64,000 bases of DNA from Paenibacillus silagei (GCF_017874735.1 NZ_JAGGLV010000008.1:1-64000), one strand, 5' to 3'. Shown: positions 23,321 through 32,847, counted from the stretch's first letter. Translations and numbers: made by a program. The notes: generated by a model from the sequence alone, not told the origin.

Positions 23321-23508
23321 GTTGTATACCTCCAAGGTTGTAATGAATTCTAGTAGTTTCGTTCGTCTGATTCGTAGTATAGCAGGTTATGACAGGCCTA
23401 AATTATGGAAGAGATGGGCTAAATGCAGGCGGGATATGCAATGTAAGCGTTTTATTAAAATCACATTAAAAGTTACAAAATATTAATATTTGCGTAGTGA
23501 GTTCGCCG

Positions 23509-23553
23509 AAAAAAGCCGGGAAACCCTTGATACACAAAGGGATTCCCGGCTTT
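23509..23553 (-). terminator. thiN terminator
   Basis: GCCGGGAA...TTCCCGGC (23515-23522 with 23543-23550), with inner CCCTT/AAGGG; on the minus strand it is followed by TTTTTT. Confidence 0.85.
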
Positions 23554-23601
23554 ACGATTTTGAAACAAAGGTTACAGCGATGTCTCCAAAAATCTATGTA
23601 T

Positions 23602-24243
23602 TCAGTCCTTGCTCTGAATAATTAGCAGAAGTCCGCTCTCAATATGAACGGTTCCGCTCTGCTCCAGCAGCACATTGCTCACGGCCAGGGATTGTCCTAA
23701 CTTGAGGGTGGCGTTCTCCAGAGGATATTGGAAGCCCTGAAGGGTGATGCCTGTTACCTCGGGAGTCAGAGGCAGCAAGGAGACATAGGAATACCCCCGT
23801 TCCTCTACAACCGCCTGAGAGCCGGTAAGCGTAATGTAGTTGTTCGCATCCATAATAGAGCAGGCTACCTGCCGTTGCAGTGCTCTTGTCATCATTTGAA
23901 TGCTGGCCAGCGTATGGTCCATGCGTGTACCCGTTACCCCGATCATCAGAATAGACTGCGGCTGGAGGTTCAGGGCAAGATCCAGGGCCATTTCACTGTC
24001 GGTAAGGTCTTTGTTGACCGGATCACAGCTTATAGTCTTCTTGCTTCCCGCCTGAATCCGCTCCAGTGCCTCAGGAGAGACAGAATCGAAATCACCAACG
24101 GCAAGCTGGGGGGTGAAGCCATGATCAATCAGGAACAGCGCTCCCCGGTCAGCACCGATAATATAATCCTCTTCATCTAATAAGCGCAGGCATTCCGCGG
24201 TCAGTTCACCGCCTGCAACAATTACAATACGCCCGGATGGCAA
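23602..24243 (-). CDS. thiN: Thiamine pyrophosphokinase, 213 aa
   Basis: Converts thiamine plus ATP to thiamine diphosphate in the cytoplasm. Family blocks: RIVIVAGGELT at the start, GADRGALFLIDHG, PQLAVGDFDSVSPE (magnesium-binding Asp residues), NKDLTDSEMALD and IGVTGTRMDHTLASI. The C-terminal half carries the thiamine-binding beta fold. TTG at 24243 is preferred because AAGGAGG lies about 8-10 nt upstream; the frame start at 24267 would contain that site. Thiamine diphosphate is the cofactor of PdhA/PdhB encoded at 26-28 kb, but there is no operon link. No TPP riboswitch seen nearby. Confidence 0.93.
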   Translation of the reverse strand: MPSGRIVIVAGGELTAECLRLLDEEDYIIGADRGALFLIDHGFTPQLAVGDFDSVSPEALERIQAGSKKTISCDPVNKDLTDSEMALDLALNLQPQSILMIGVTGTRMDHTLASIQMMTRALQRQVACSIMDANNYITLTGSQAVVEERGYSYVSLLPLTPEVTGITLQGFQYPLENATLKLGQSLAVSNVLLEQSGTVHIESGLLLIIQSKD

Positions 24244-24400
24244 TAGCTCCCCCTCCTTGTTGTTCAATTAAGTTCATCATCCTGAACAGTATATAGCAGT
24301 TTCAAAAGTTGTACAATTGCCGCGCTGACGCTAAAATAGGGTTAGTGCGTCTGACCGCACCCATCTATTACGGATGATAAGGAATGCTTGAGCGCAGGAG

Positions 24401-24871
24401 GTGAGAGGGATCGTTAACGTGTTGTTTGTATGTCTTGGGAATATTTGCCGTTCGCCGATGGCGGAGGCTGTGCTGCGCAGCAAGATTGAACAGCGTCAGC
24501 TTACGGATCAGATTACAGTGGATTCTGCAGGAACGGGAGACTGGCATATCGGGAAAGCGCCGCATGAAGGGACAAGGCGTATCCTTGATCTGCATGGCAT
24601 CAGCTATGAGCATATGAGAGCAAGGCTGGTAGCCAGTGAGGATTTCGAGAGATTCGAATATATCATCTGCATGGACAAGTCCAACGGGGAGAATGTGCGC
24701 AAAATTCCCGGCGGTGAGCAGTCCAAGCTGTTGTTCTTCATGGATCTGTTGCCGGATGAGGAGCTGCGTGAGGTGCCTGACCCGTATTTCACCGGTAATT
24801 TCGAGCAGGTCTATGATTTAATCAACGCCGGTTGTGATGTGCTGCTGGAACGGATTATTCAAGAGAAATAA
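24401..24871 (+). CDS. Low-molecular-weight protein-tyrosine phosphatase (YfkJ-like), about 150-156 aa
   Basis: Cysteine phosphatase. The phosphate loop VCLGNICRSPMAEA carries CX5R near the N-terminus, and the general-acid Asp is in VPDPYFTGNFEQV (about 127-139). Overall it parallels B. subtilis YfkJ. The start is unclear. AGGAGG (24396-24401) overlaps the frame-opening GTG at 24401, so that codon is unlikely to be used. GTG at 24419 is 17 nt past the site. The codon at the ideal 8-nt gap is ATC (24410), which would give exactly the YfkJ N-terminal length. I give the widest limits. Confidence 0.9.
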   Translation: MRGIVNVLFVCLGNICRSPMAEAVLRSKIEQRQLTDQITVDSAGTGDWHIGKAPHEGTRRILDLHGISYEHMRARLVASEDFERFEYIICMDKSNGENVRKIPGGEQSKLLFFMDLLPDEELREVPDPYFTGNFEQVYDLINAGCDVLLERIIQEK

Positions 24872-24872
24872 A

Positions 24873-24940
24873 TTATCCTTCTATTTCTCGCTGAAACGGT
24901 ACCGCCCTTTAAAAGGACGGCAAAGCCGCTTCCACTTGGC
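24873..24940 (-). repeat. 68-nt interspersed repeat, copy A
   Basis: Read on the minus strand this matches 49450-49517 at roughly nine of ten positions over 68 nt, ending GTTTCAGCGAGAAATA-AAGGATAA. It starts 2 nt after the phosphatase stop. The centre, GCCGTCCTT...AAGGGCGGT, folds into a hairpin. Confidence 0.8.
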
Positions 24941-24962
24941 AGGCATAGTGCTACAGCCGGAC

Positions 24963-24997
24963 CGGTTGCCGTCCTTATGATTTAAGGAACGGCACCG
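24963..24997. repeat. Related hairpin, core of the same repeat family
   Basis: CGGTTGCCGTCCTT (24963-24976) and AAGGAACGGCACCG (24984-24997) form a stem with two mismatches around ATGATTT. The core TGCCGTCCTT-n-AAGG-n-CGGCA-n-CCGT is shared with 28153-28189. Confidence 0.6.
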
Positions 24998-25084
24998 TAT
25001 GTCCGATTCGTGATGAAAGCGCAGTCAATCGTACTGCATACATAAGTTCGTAAGATGTTCACTTTTGGGGTTCTATTTGCTGTT

Positions 25085-25816
25085 TCAGGAGCTGAAGAAA
25101 TAGAGTAATGATTCCGGGAGCTCTTTTTGCCAAAAACCCCAAAGATGCTGGCCGTCCTTCTCGCGGTAGGACACCGTGGCTCCCTTGGCTTCAAGCATGG
25201 CCTGGGTCTCCCGGTTCATCTCCACGAAATCATAGACGCCGGTATCGGTCTTGTAGTCGCGCTCTTGAAGCCCTACAACCATGTTGATCTGAAGCCAGGA
25301 GAGATCCTCCTCTTGTGATAGCAGCTCGCGGGTCTCGGGATAGTAGGCGCCGGAGAGGCTGAGCACACGGCTGAATAATCCCGGATACGCCAGCGCCAGG
25401 TGGAGGGAGACACTGCCGCCCAGGGAATCACCGGCTACGATCCGCTCCTCCGGTGTGCGCCGGACAGGATAATTATGTTCAATGAAGGGAATAATCTCTT
25501 CGGCGAAGCATGCAAGGTACTGCTTGAAGCGGCTGCCGAACGGAGCGTATTCAGCGGTGCGGACTGCCACGTTCACTTCGACGCCCACTATAATGAAGGG
25601 TTCCACATCCTGCTCCAGAATCAGCTGACCAGCCAAGGTGGCAATCCGGCCGAAGTTGAAGAATTCTTCACCGTCCTGGCAGTAGACGACGGGATAGCTG
25701 AGTACTTCATTATATCCGGGGGGAAGATAGATACGCAGCTTGCGCTCTTCCTGCAGATGTTCGCTCCACAGTGTTTGTTTTACAATTGTACGTTTCAGAA
25801 AAACAGGTTCGCTCAT
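25085..25816 (-). CDS. Alpha/beta-hydrolase-fold esterase (YbbA/IroE type), 243 aa
   Basis: Putative esterase of the esterase-D/Fes-like family. The nucleophile elbow is VAGDSLGGSVSLHLA (about 127-141), with Ser in GDSLGG; the catalytic His is probably in KDGQHLWGFW near the end and the acid in the preceding segment. The start region KLRIYLPPGYNE..YPVVYCQDGEEFF is typical. No signal peptide, so cytoplasmic. ATG at 25816 is about 10 nt past AAAGGTGA. Possible roles include hydrolysis of siderophore or other esters, but no siderophore genes are nearby. Convergent with the phosphatase gene, divergent from pdhA. Confidence 0.85.
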   Translation of the reverse strand: MSEPVFLKRTIVKQTLWSEHLQEERKLRIYLPPGYNEVLSYPVVYCQDGEEFFNFGRIATLAGQLILEQDVEPFIIVGVEVNVAVRTAEYAPFGSRFKQYLACFAEEIIPFIEHNYPVRRTPEERIVAGDSLGGSVSLHLALAYPGLFSRVLSLSGAYYPETRELLSQEEDLSWLQINMVVGLQERDYKTDTGVYDFVEMNRETQAMLEAKGATVSYREKDGQHLWGFWQKELPESLLYFFSS

Positions 25817-25998
25817 TGTCAAATCGTCACCTTTCATGTCGGATTTTGCTTAAGACTTAGTGTTGCGTTAAAATTAACCAAGCGGCAAATGTGGGATATA
25901 TCATTTACTTGATAAATATCCTTCAATCTGTTATAGGATATTTAAACGCCTGTTATACATACAAAATTTATGGAAACATAAATTTTATGCGTATTTCT

Positions 25999-26028
25999 TT
26001 GACGAAACAGATACAACAGGTGTATAAT
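25999..26028 (+). promoter_or_regulatory. pdhA: pdh operon promoter
   Basis: TTGACG (25999-26004), 18-bp spacer, TATAAT (26023-26028). The surrounding ~150 nt are very AT-rich, like an UP element. Confidence 0.8.
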
Positions 26029-26081
26029 AATTCTATAACAGAGACCACTGATATTCAAATTTTTTTATTGAGGTGAAGATA

Positions 26082-27149
26082 ATGACTAGAGTTCCTTATG
26101 AAGTGTATACAGAGGACGTTGAAGCCCTTACGGTTCTTTCCCCGGATGGAGAAATTATCAACAAGGAAATGATGCCTAACCTTACCGATGATCAATTGAA
26201 AGAAATTATGTACCGTATGGTATTTACCCGTACCTGGGATGACCGTGCTGTCAACCTGGGCCGTCAAGGCCGTCTCGGCTTCTATGCACCGGTATCCGGT
26301 CAGGAAGCTACAATGATCGGCAGTGAGTACGCTTTGCAGAAGGAAGATTTCGTCTGCCCGGGCTACCGCGATATTCCACAGCTCGTATGGCATGGCCTTC
26401 CATTATATCAGGCGTTCCTGTATTCCCGCGGACATCAGCATGGCGGACAGATTCCTGATGGCGTTAATGTACTTATGCCGCAGATCATTATCGGAGCACA
26501 GATTCTTCATGCTACCGGTATTGCTATGGGCTTCAAATTGAAGAAACAGCATAACGTTGCAATCACATATACCGGTGACGGTGGTTCGTCTGAAGGCGAC
26601 TTCTACGAAGGCCTTAACTATGCAGGAGTATACAAGCTGCCGGTGATCTTCTTCGTTCAGAACAACGGTTATGCCATCACTACTCCGTTCTCGAAGCAGA
26701 CAGCAGCGAAATCCATCGCCCACAAGGCAGTTGCCGCAGGAATTCCCGGAATCAAGATCGACGGTATGGACGTCTTTGCAGTAATCTCTGCTGTACAGCA
26801 GGCTGCTGAACGTGCCCGCAAAGGCGAAGGCGCCACACTGATCGAAGCGGTAACCTACCGTTTCCGTCCGCATTCCCTGTCCGATGATGCCAGTAAGTAC
26901 CGTACGAAGGAAGAAGAAGGCCAATGGAATGAGAAAGATCCGATTGCCCGTCTTGCCAAGTACCTGGAGAAGAAAGGCCTCTGGACTGAAGAGGACACTC
27001 TGCGCGTAAGAGAAGAAGCGAAAGCTACTGTCAACGAGCAGATTAAGAAAGCAGAACAGACCGAAAAAATGACCATTCCCGGCTTGATCGACAGCATGTT
27101 CGAGGTAACTCCGAAACATCTTGAAGAACAAAAAGCCGATTTTGAATAA
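26082..27149 (+). CDS. pdhA: Pyruvate dehydrogenase E1 component, alpha subunit, 355 aa
   Basis: Thiamine-diphosphate-dependent decarboxylation of pyruvate, with PdhB. The TPP motif is seen as TYTGDGGSSEGDFYEGLNYA (about 165-184, GDG...N form). RFRPHSLSDDASKYR (about 262-276) is the phosphorylation-loop region of E1 alpha. ATG at 26082 follows GAGGTGA with a 5-6-nt gap; the in-frame GTG at 26073 lies inside this site. First gene of pdhA-B-C-D, with its own promoter at 25999. Length is close to Bacillus PdhA (371). The branched-chain enzyme is an alternative but less likely in this operon. Confidence 0.95.
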   Translation: MTRVPYEVYTEDVEALTVLSPDGEIINKEMMPNLTDDQLKEIMYRMVFTRTWDDRAVNLGRQGRLGFYAPVSGQEATMIGSEYALQKEDFVCPGYRDIPQLVWHGLPLYQAFLYSRGHQHGGQIPDGVNVLMPQIIIGAQILHATGIAMGFKLKKQHNVAITYTGDGGSSEGDFYEGLNYAGVYKLPVIFFVQNNGYAITTPFSKQTAAKSIAHKAVAAGIPGIKIDGMDVFAVISAVQQAAERARKGEGATLIEAVTYRFRPHSLSDDASKYRTKEEEGQWNEKDPIARLAKYLEKKGLWTEEDTLRVREEAKATVNEQIKKAEQTEKMTIPGLIDSMFEVTPKHLEEQKADFE

Positions 27150-27164
27150 GGGGGATATCAGGCA

Positions 27165-28142
27165 ATGGCACAGATGAATATGAAAGAAGCAATTCGTGAC
27201 GCAATGCGCGTTGAACTGACTCGTGACCCCAATGTTCTTATCTTCGGAGAAGACGTTGGTAATGTAGGCGGCGTATTCCGTGTAACGGAAGGGCTGCAGA
27301 AAGAATTTGGCGAGGAGCGCGTCTTCGATACACCGCTGGCAGAGTCTGCCATTGGCGGTTTGGCTTTCGGTCTTGGCGTGCAGGGCTTCCGCCCGATCGC
27401 TGAGATCCAGTTCGTAGGCTTCATCTTTGAAGCTCTGGATCAGATCGTTATTCAGGCAGCGCGCCTGCGCTGGCGTTCCGGGGGCAAGTACAATGCTCCT
27501 GTAGTCTTCCGCACTCCATTCGGCGGCGGCGTTAAGGCAGCCGAGCTGCATACCGATTCCCTGGAAGGTCTTATCGCCCAGAGTCCTGGGATCAAGGTAG
27601 TTATTCCTTCTAATCCTTATGATGCGAAGGGACTGCTGATCGCTTCGATCCGCGACAATGACCCTGTATTCTTCATGGAGCACTTGAACCTGTACCATGC
27701 TTTCCGGGCAGAAGTGCCTGAAGGTGAGTATACCGTTGAACTCGGCAAAGCGAATGTAGTACGCGAAGGTACGGATGTATCTATCATTACCTACGGCCTA
27801 ATGGTACATACAGCGACCAAAGCGGCCGACCAGCTCGAAAAAGAAGGCATCAAAGTCGAAATTATCGACCTTCGTACCGTTAGCCCGATTGATATCGACA
27901 CCATTGTGGCTTCCATCAAGAAGACTAACCGCGCGATTGTTGTACAAGAAGCTCAGAAGAGCTCCGGCGTAGCCGCTGAGGTTATTGCCCAGATTAACGA
28001 AAAAGCTCTGCTGCACCTGGAAGCCCCTGTGCTTCGTGTAGCAGGTCCAGATACAATTTTCCCGTTTGCTCAAATCGAAGATACTTGGATTCCTACCCCT
28101 GCACGTGTCATCACGGCAGTTAAGAAAGTCATGGAATTCTAG
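27165..28142 (+). CDS. pdhB: Pyruvate dehydrogenase E1 component, beta subunit, 325 aa
   Basis: Forms the alpha2-beta2 E1 heterotetramer with PdhA and binds the pyrimidine part of TPP. Typical blocks: [20 protein letters not shown] with the catalytic Glu, [19 protein letters not shown], and [20 protein letters not shown] (about 116-135). The C-terminal transketolase-like domain has [18 protein letters not shown] and [13 protein letters not shown]. It starts 15 nt after pdhA with GGGGG upstream. Length equals the Bacillus protein. A 107-nt gap with a hairpin separates it from pdhC. Confidence 0.96.
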   Translation: MAQMNMKEAIRDAMRVELTRDPNVLIFGEDVGNVGGVFRVTEGLQKEFGEERVFDTPLAESAIGGLAFGLGVQGFRPIAEIQFVGFIFEALDQIVIQAARLRWRSGGKYNAPVVFRTPFGGGVKAAELHTDSLEGLIAQSPGIKVVIPSNPYDAKGLLIASIRDNDPVFFMEHLNLYHAFRAEVPEGEYTVELGKANVVREGTDVSIITYGLMVHTATKAADQLEKEGIKVEIIDLRTVSPIDIDTIVASIKKTNRAIVVQEAQKSSGVAAEVIAQINEKALLHLEAPVLRVAGPDTIFPFAQIEDTWIPTPARVITAVKKVMEF

Positions 28143-28152
28143 GAAGTAACGA

Positions 28153-28189
28153 CCTTGCCGTCCTTGTATTTAAGGGCGGCAGCCGTTTC
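28153..28189. repeat. Short copy of the interspersed repeat inside the pdh operon
   Basis: TTGCCGTCCTTgtatttAAGGGCGGCAGCCGTTTC forms a hairpin (GCCGTCCTT with AAGGGCGGC) between pdhB and pdhC. No T-run follows, so it is not a full terminator; it may stabilise or process the mRNA. Confidence 0.6.
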
Positions 28190-28249
28190 TGTCTTTTATC
28201 AAACAGGACTGTTGGAATAACTCAACATAATTTATAGGAGGTTATCAAG

Positions 28250-29905
28250 GTGGCAAAATTTGAGTACCGGTTCCCTGAGCTGGGCGAAGGTCTGCATGAA
28301 GGCGAAATTATCAAAATGCATATCAAAGCCGGCGACAAAGTAACCGATGACGATATCGTAATGGAAGTTCAGAACGACAAGGCGGTAGTAGAGGTTCCTT
28401 GTCCGGTCAACGGCACAGTGCTTGAAGTCTTCACCAAGGACGGACAAGTATGCCGTGTAGGGGAAGTTGTAGCCATTATTGATGCAGAAGGCGACATCCC
28501 TGAGCAAGAGGGCGGCCATCCGGCAGAGCAGGCTTCCCAGGAAGCTGATGCAGCCAAGGGCGGAGCGGATACTGCTTCTTCTCCGGCAACCAGCAGCCCG
28601 GTTACTGGCGGAGCAACGAACTTCGAATACAAATTCCCTGAACTGGGCGAAGGCCTGCATGAAGGGGAAATCATCAAGATGCACATCAAGGTTGGAGACA
28701 AAATCACTGACGACGATATCATTATGGAAGTTCAGAATGATAAAGCAGTGGTGGAAGTTCCTTCTCCAGTCAACGGTACTGTAGTCGAAGTGTTCACCAA
28801 AGACGGCCAGATCTGCCGTGTAGGTGAAGTTGTGGCGATCATTGCTGCAGAAGGTGATGTTCCTCACGAGGAGGGCGGCCATGCTGAAGCATCCGGTGCC
28901 CAGGCAGCAGCTCCTTCCCAAAGTACTGCTCCGGCAGCGGCGGCAGCTCCAGCCCCTGACCGTGAAGTGCTGGCAACACCAAGCGTGCGCAAGTATGCCC
29001 GTGATAAGAGCGTAGATATCTCCAAGGTGAATGGCTCCGGCAAGAACGGCAAGATCACCCTGGAAGATGTGGAAGCCTTCCTGAAGGGCGGTTCAACAGC
29101 CCCAGCGGCATCGGCTCCAGCAGCATCTGCACCGGCAGCAGCAGAAGCGCCAAAAGCTAAGGCAGCAGCTGCACCAGCAGCTTCCGCTTCTGGAAATGCA
29201 AGTCTGGAAGAAGAACGCGTACCATTCAAGGGTATCCGTAAAGCGATTGCCAATGCCATGGTTAAATCGGCTTACACTGCACCGCATGTTACGATCATGG
29301 ACGAAGTGGATGTTACGGAGCTCGTTGCCTTCCGTGCCCGCATGAAGCCGGTAGCCGAGAAGAAGGGCGTGAAGGTTACTTACCTCCCGTTCATCGTGAA
29401 GGCACTCGTGGCCGCTTCCCGTCAGTTCCCGGCGCTTAACGCGATGATTGACGAAGCTACGAACGAAATTGTCTACAAGAAATACTACAACATCGGTATT
29501 GCTACAGATACAGACAACGGTCTGATCGTTCCTGTCATCAAGGACGCTGACCGCAAGAGCATCTGGATGATCGCAAGCGCGATTTCAGATCTGGCTGTGC
29601 GCGGACGCGACGGCAAGCTGGCTCCGCATGAAATGAAGGGCAGCACGATCTCGATCAGCAATATCGGCTCTGCCGGCGGTATGTTCTTCACTCCGATCAT
29701 CAACTTCCCTGAAGTTGCTATTCTCGGAACCGGACGTATTACTGAGAAGCCTGTTGTGAAGAATGGCGAAATCGTAGCAGCACCAGTAATGGCTCTGTCC
29801 CTGAGCTTTGACCACCGGATTATTGACGGCGCAACAGCACAGAATTTCATGAATTACATTAAGACCCTGCTTGCAAATCCTGATATGTTAGTTATGGAGG
29901 TGTAA
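28250..29905 (+). CDS. pdhC: Pyruvate dehydrogenase E2, dihydrolipoyl acetyltransferase with two lipoyl domains, 551 aa
   Basis: Core of the complex, carrying acetyl groups on lipoyl-lysine. Two nearly identical lipoyl domains (about 2-78 and 125-201) each hold QNDKAVVEV with the lipoylated Lys. An Ala/Pro-rich linker leads to the subunit-binding domain ([12 protein letters not shown], about 242-253). A second Ala-rich linker and the catalytic domain (about 320-551) follow, with [10 protein letters not shown] near the end. B. subtilis PdhC has one lipoyl domain (442 aa), so the extra domain is a local duplication. GTG start after AGGAGG, with an 8-9-nt gap. Four nucleotides before pdhD. Confidence 0.96.
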   Translation: MAKFEYRFPELGEGLHEGEIIKMHIKAGDKVTDDDIVMEVQNDKAVVEVPCPVNGTVLEVFTKDGQVCRVGEVVAIIDAEGDIPEQEGGHPAEQASQEADAAKGGADTASSPATSSPVTGGATNFEYKFPELGEGLHEGEIIKMHIKVGDKITDDDIIMEVQNDKAVVEVPSPVNGTVVEVFTKDGQICRVGEVVAIIAAEGDVPHEEGGHAEASGAQAAAPSQSTAPAAAAAPAPDREVLATPSVRKYARDKSVDISKVNGSGKNGKITLEDVEAFLKGGSTAPAASAPAASAPAAAEAPKAKAAAAPAASASGNASLEEERVPFKGIRKAIANAMVKSAYTAPHVTIMDEVDVTELVAFRARMKPVAEKKGVKVTYLPFIVKALVAASRQFPALNAMIDEATNEIVYKKYYNIGIATDTDNGLIVPVIKDADRKSIWMIASAISDLAVRGRDGKLAPHEMKGSTISISNIGSAGGMFFTPIINFPEVAILGTGRITEKPVVKNGEIVAAPVMALSLSFDHRIIDGATAQNFMNYIKTLLANPDMLVMEV

Positions 29906-29908
29906 TTA

Positions 29909-31321
29909 ATGGTAGTCGGAGACGCTTCAATCGAAATTGACACATTGGTTATTGGTGCAGGTCCCGGCGGGTATGTGGCGGCAATTCGTGCCGCCCAGCT
30001 CGGCCAAAAGGTCATCATTGTAGATAAATCGGAACTCGGCGGCGTGTGCTTGAACCGCGGCTGTATTCCTTCCAAGGCCCTGATCTCGGCCGCTCATCAA
30101 TTCGAGGCTGCCCAGCACGGTGAAGTATTCGGTGTTACTGCCGAGAACGTCAAGGTGGACTGGTCCAAGACTCAGGCCTTCAAGAACGGCGTAGTCAAGA
30201 AAATGACTTCCGGCGTTACCAGCCTGATGAAGGGCAACAAGATCGAAGTATTCAGCGGAGAAGCTATGTTCATCAGCACAAACGAAGCCCGTCTGTTCAA
30301 TGATCATGAATCCCCGCGTTACAAGTTCAATAACTGCATTATTGCAACGGGCTCCCGTCCGATTGAACTGAAGCCATTCCCGTTCGGCGGACGCATCCTG
30401 TCCTCCACGGAAGCGCTGGATCTGCCTGAAATTCCTAAGAGCATGATCGTTATCGGCGGCGGCTACATTGGTGCGGAGCTGGGTCAGATGTATTCCAAAT
30501 TCGGCACCAAGGTTACCATCATTGAAGGTCTGGATACCGTTCTGCCTGGCTTCGACAAAGACATGACCCGTCTGGTTGCCAAGAATATGGCTAAGACTGG
30601 CATTGAAATTGTAACTAACGCCAAAGCCGAATCTGCGGTTCAGAACGACAAGGAAGTTACTGTGAAGTACTCCGTAGGCGGAGAGTCCAAAGAAGTGACT
30701 GCTGAATACCTGCTGGTAACCGTAGGACGCCGTCCGAATACTGACGGCGAGCTGGGCCTGGATCTGATCGGCGTTGAGCTGGATGACCGCGGTCTGGTGA
30801 AGGTAGACCATCAGGGACGGACTAATATTCCTAACATTTTCGCAATCGGCGATATCGTTCCGGGTCTTGCCCTGGCGCACAAAGCTTCTTACGAAGGTAA
30901 GATTGCTGCGGAAGCCATTGCCGGACACAAATCGGTTGTAGATTACAAGGTAATGCCGGCTGTAGTCTTCACAGATCCTGAATGCTCCAGCGTAGGTCTG
31001 ACCGAGAAGGAAGCTAAGGATAAGGGCTATGCGGTTAAGGCCGGCAAGTTCCCGTTCGCAGGCAACGGCCGTGCCGTGTCCCTGAATGCTCCTGAAGGCT
31101 TCATCAAGATTGTAGCGAAGAGCGACAACAATCAGGTGCTCGGCGCACAAATCGTCGGTATCGAAGCTTCCAACCTGATCGCTGAGCTGGGTCTGGCGAT
31201 TGAAATGGGCGCAACGCTTGAAGATATCGCACTGACCATCCATGCGCATCCAACCCTTGGCGAGATCGTTATGGAAGCGGCTGAGCTGGTAGAAGGCCAC
31301 CCGATCCACGTAATGAAATAA
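29909..31321 (+). CDS. pdhD: Dihydrolipoyl dehydrogenase (E3), 470 aa
   Basis: FAD- and NAD-dependent reoxidation of dihydrolipoamide. FAD loop: TLVIGAGPGGYVAAIRAAQ (about 12-30). Redox disulfide: GGVCLNRGCIPSKAL (about 44-58). NAD domain: IVIGGGYIGAELGQMY. Second FAD block: IFAIGDIVPGLALAHKA. The C-terminal interface ends with the catalytic His-Glu region TIHAHPTLGEIVMEAAE. The E3 gene starts 3 nt after the pdhC stop and ends at a strong terminator. It could also serve other 2-oxoacid complexes. Confidence 0.97.
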   Translation: MVVGDASIEIDTLVIGAGPGGYVAAIRAAQLGQKVIIVDKSELGGVCLNRGCIPSKALISAAHQFEAAQHGEVFGVTAENVKVDWSKTQAFKNGVVKKMTSGVTSLMKGNKIEVFSGEAMFISTNEARLFNDHESPRYKFNNCIIATGSRPIELKPFPFGGRILSSTEALDLPEIPKSMIVIGGGYIGAELGQMYSKFGTKVTIIEGLDTVLPGFDKDMTRLVAKNMAKTGIEIVTNAKAESAVQNDKEVTVKYSVGGESKEVTAEYLLVTVGRRPNTDGELGLDLIGVELDDRGLVKVDHQGRTNIPNIFAIGDIVPGLALAHKASYEGKIAAEAIAGHKSVVDYKVMPAVVFTDPECSSVGLTEKEAKDKGYAVKAGKFPFAGNGRAVSLNAPEGFIKIVAKSDNNQVLGAQIVGIEASNLIAELGLAIEMGATLEDIALTIHAHPTLGEIVMEAAELVEGHPIHVMK

Positions 31322-31351
31322 TAACCGCTTAAGCTTATGCGGTAAGAACAC

Positions 31352-31400
31352 AAGAGGATGTTCCCGAAGCCATGCAGATGGTCAGGGAACATCCTCTTTT
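31352..31400 (+). terminator. pdh operon terminator
   Basis: AAGAGGATGTTCCC (31352-31365) pairs with GGGAACATCCTCTT (31385-31398), a 14-bp perfect stem ending in TTTT. Confidence 0.88.
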
Positions 31401-31500
31401 GAGTGAGGTCACTGTCCTGAACGTTCGGAAATAGCTGGCAGTCAGCCCAATTCGGGCAGAGAAATGTATGTTTTTTTGCGTATTTTTATCGTTAGGGAAG

Positions 31501-31529
31501 TTACAACGACCGTCAGCTCATGGTAAACT
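31501..31529 (+). promoter_or_regulatory. Putative thyA-folA promoter
   Basis: TTACAA (31501-31506), 17-bp spacer, TAAACT (31524-31529) with TGG just before it (extended -10). Confidence 0.55.
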
Positions 31530-31564
31530 AATAGAAGAAAAAAGAGAGTGGGGTGTGATACGGC

Positions 31565-32359
31565 TTGCGTAATTACTTGGATTTATTGCAGGATATTCTC
31601 GACAACGGTACAGCTAAGAGCGACCGGACAGGTACAGGTACAGTGTCCGTCTTCGGGCGTCAGCTCCGCTTCGATCTGTCGAAGGGCTTCCCGCTGATGA
31701 CCACCAAGCGCATTCATTTGAAATCGGTGGTACATGAGCTTCTATGGTTCCTCAAAGGGGATACCAATACAACGTATCTGAAGGAGAATGGCGTCTCGAT
31801 CTGGGATGAATGGGCCGATGAGAACGGGGAGCTGGGACCGGTATACGGTTCGCAGTGGCGGGCGTGGGAGAGCAAGGACGGGCAGCATATCGATCAGATT
31901 GCGAATGTGATTGAGTCAATTAAGCATAATCCCGATTCACGGCGACATATCGTTAGTGCGTGGAATGTAGGCGAGATTGAGCAGATGAAGCTTCCGCCCT
32001 GCCATTTCGTGTTTCAGTTCTATGTAGCGGGCGGCAAGCTCTCCTGCATGCTTACGATGCGTTCGGTGGATACGTTCCTTGGTCTTCCGTTCAACATTGC
32101 CAGCTACGCGCTGCTTACCCATATGGTGGCGCAGCAGACGGGGCTTGAGGTCGGAGAATTCATCTGGTCCGGCGGAGATGTGCATATATATACAAATCAT
32201 ATGGAACAAGTGGCCACACAGCTTGCACGGGAGCCTTATGCGCTGCCGAAGCTTAACATCCGCAGAGTACCGGACAGTATTTTTGATTATACTTTTGAGG
32301 ATTTTGAATTTACCGACTATGTCTATCATCCGGGAATCAAGGCACCGGTTGCTATATGA
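31565..32359 (+). CDS. thyA: Thymidylate synthase (ThyA), 264 aa
   Basis: Makes dTMP from dUMP with methylenetetrahydrofolate, giving dihydrofolate. Key features: folate/dUMP region [40 protein letters not shown], and the catalytic Cys in [12 protein letters not shown] (about 143-154), then [17 protein letters not shown]. Length (264) equals E. coli ThyA. TTG start with GTGGGGTG about 9-10 nt upstream. It overlaps folA by 4 nt (ATGA), so the enzyme producing dihydrofolate is coupled to the one recycling it. Confidence 0.97.
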   Translation: MRNYLDLLQDILDNGTAKSDRTGTGTVSVFGRQLRFDLSKGFPLMTTKRIHLKSVVHELLWFLKGDTNTTYLKENGVSIWDEWADENGELGPVYGSQWRAWESKDGQHIDQIANVIESIKHNPDSRRHIVSAWNVGEIEQMKLPPCHFVFQFYVAGGKLSCMLTMRSVDTFLGLPFNIASYALLTHMVAQQTGLEVGEFIWSGGDVHIYTNHMEQVATQLAREPYALPKLNIRRVPDSIFDYTFEDFEFTDYVYHPGIKAPVAI

Positions 32360-32847
32360 GCATTACCATGATATGGGCGATGGCCTCAAATGGCGTAATT
32401 GGCAAAAATAATGACATGCCCTGGCATTTGCCGCTGGATTTCGCTTATTTCAAAGCAGAGACACTCGGCAAACGGATGCTGATGGGCCGAAAAACCTGGG
32501 AGTCGCTGGGCAGCAAGCCGCTGAAGGGCCGTACCAGCCTGATTCTGACCCGCGATAAGAGCTTCGCACCCGAAGGGGCTGAGGTCATCCACACGCTGGC
32601 TGAGGCGCTGGCTGAGGGGCGCAAAGAGGATGAGCTGATGGTGATCGGCGGAGCCGAGATCTATACCCTGATGCTGCCGTATGCCGACAAGCTGCGTGTT
32701 ACACGGATAGAGGCGGAGATTGAAGGCGATACGAGATTCCCTGAGGTAGACTGGAGCCAGTGGAAGGAAGTTTCCAATACACCGGGACTCAAGAATGAGC
32801 AGAATCCGTATGATTATCGTTTTATGGTGTACGACCGCAAGGAGTGA
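32356..32847 (+). CDS. folA: Dihydrofolate reductase, 163 aa
   Basis: NADPH-dependent reduction of dihydrofolate to tetrahydrofolate. The start [20 protein letters not shown] and [17 protein letters not shown] carry the substrate region; [17 protein letters not shown] and [18 protein letters not shown] bind NADPH. The acidic catalytic residue sits in LPLDFAYF (Asp, about 28). Translation is coupled to thyA by an ATGA overlap. Also called dfrA in Bacillus. No sign of a resistance-type variant could be judged from sequence alone. Confidence 0.96.
   Translation: MSITMIWAMASNGVIGKNNDMPWHLPLDFAYFKAETLGKRMLMGRKTWESLGSKPLKGRTSLILTRDKSFAPEGAEVIHTLAEALAEGRKEDELMVIGGAEIYTLMLPYADKLRVTRIEAEIEGDTRFPEVDWSQWKEVSNTPGLKNEQNPYDYRFMVYDRKE

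Noticed and set aside
23336..23508. WalR box upstream of the NlpC/P60 gene
   Set aside because: TGTAAC and TGTGAT occur on the minus strand but with a 6-nt rather than 5-nt gap and a poor second half.
29927..31351. 474-aa antisense ORF opposite pdhD
   Set aside because: Complete shadow of a conserved gene; no RBS and no recognisable domain. Same for 26403-27698, 33196-34524 and 39626-41080.
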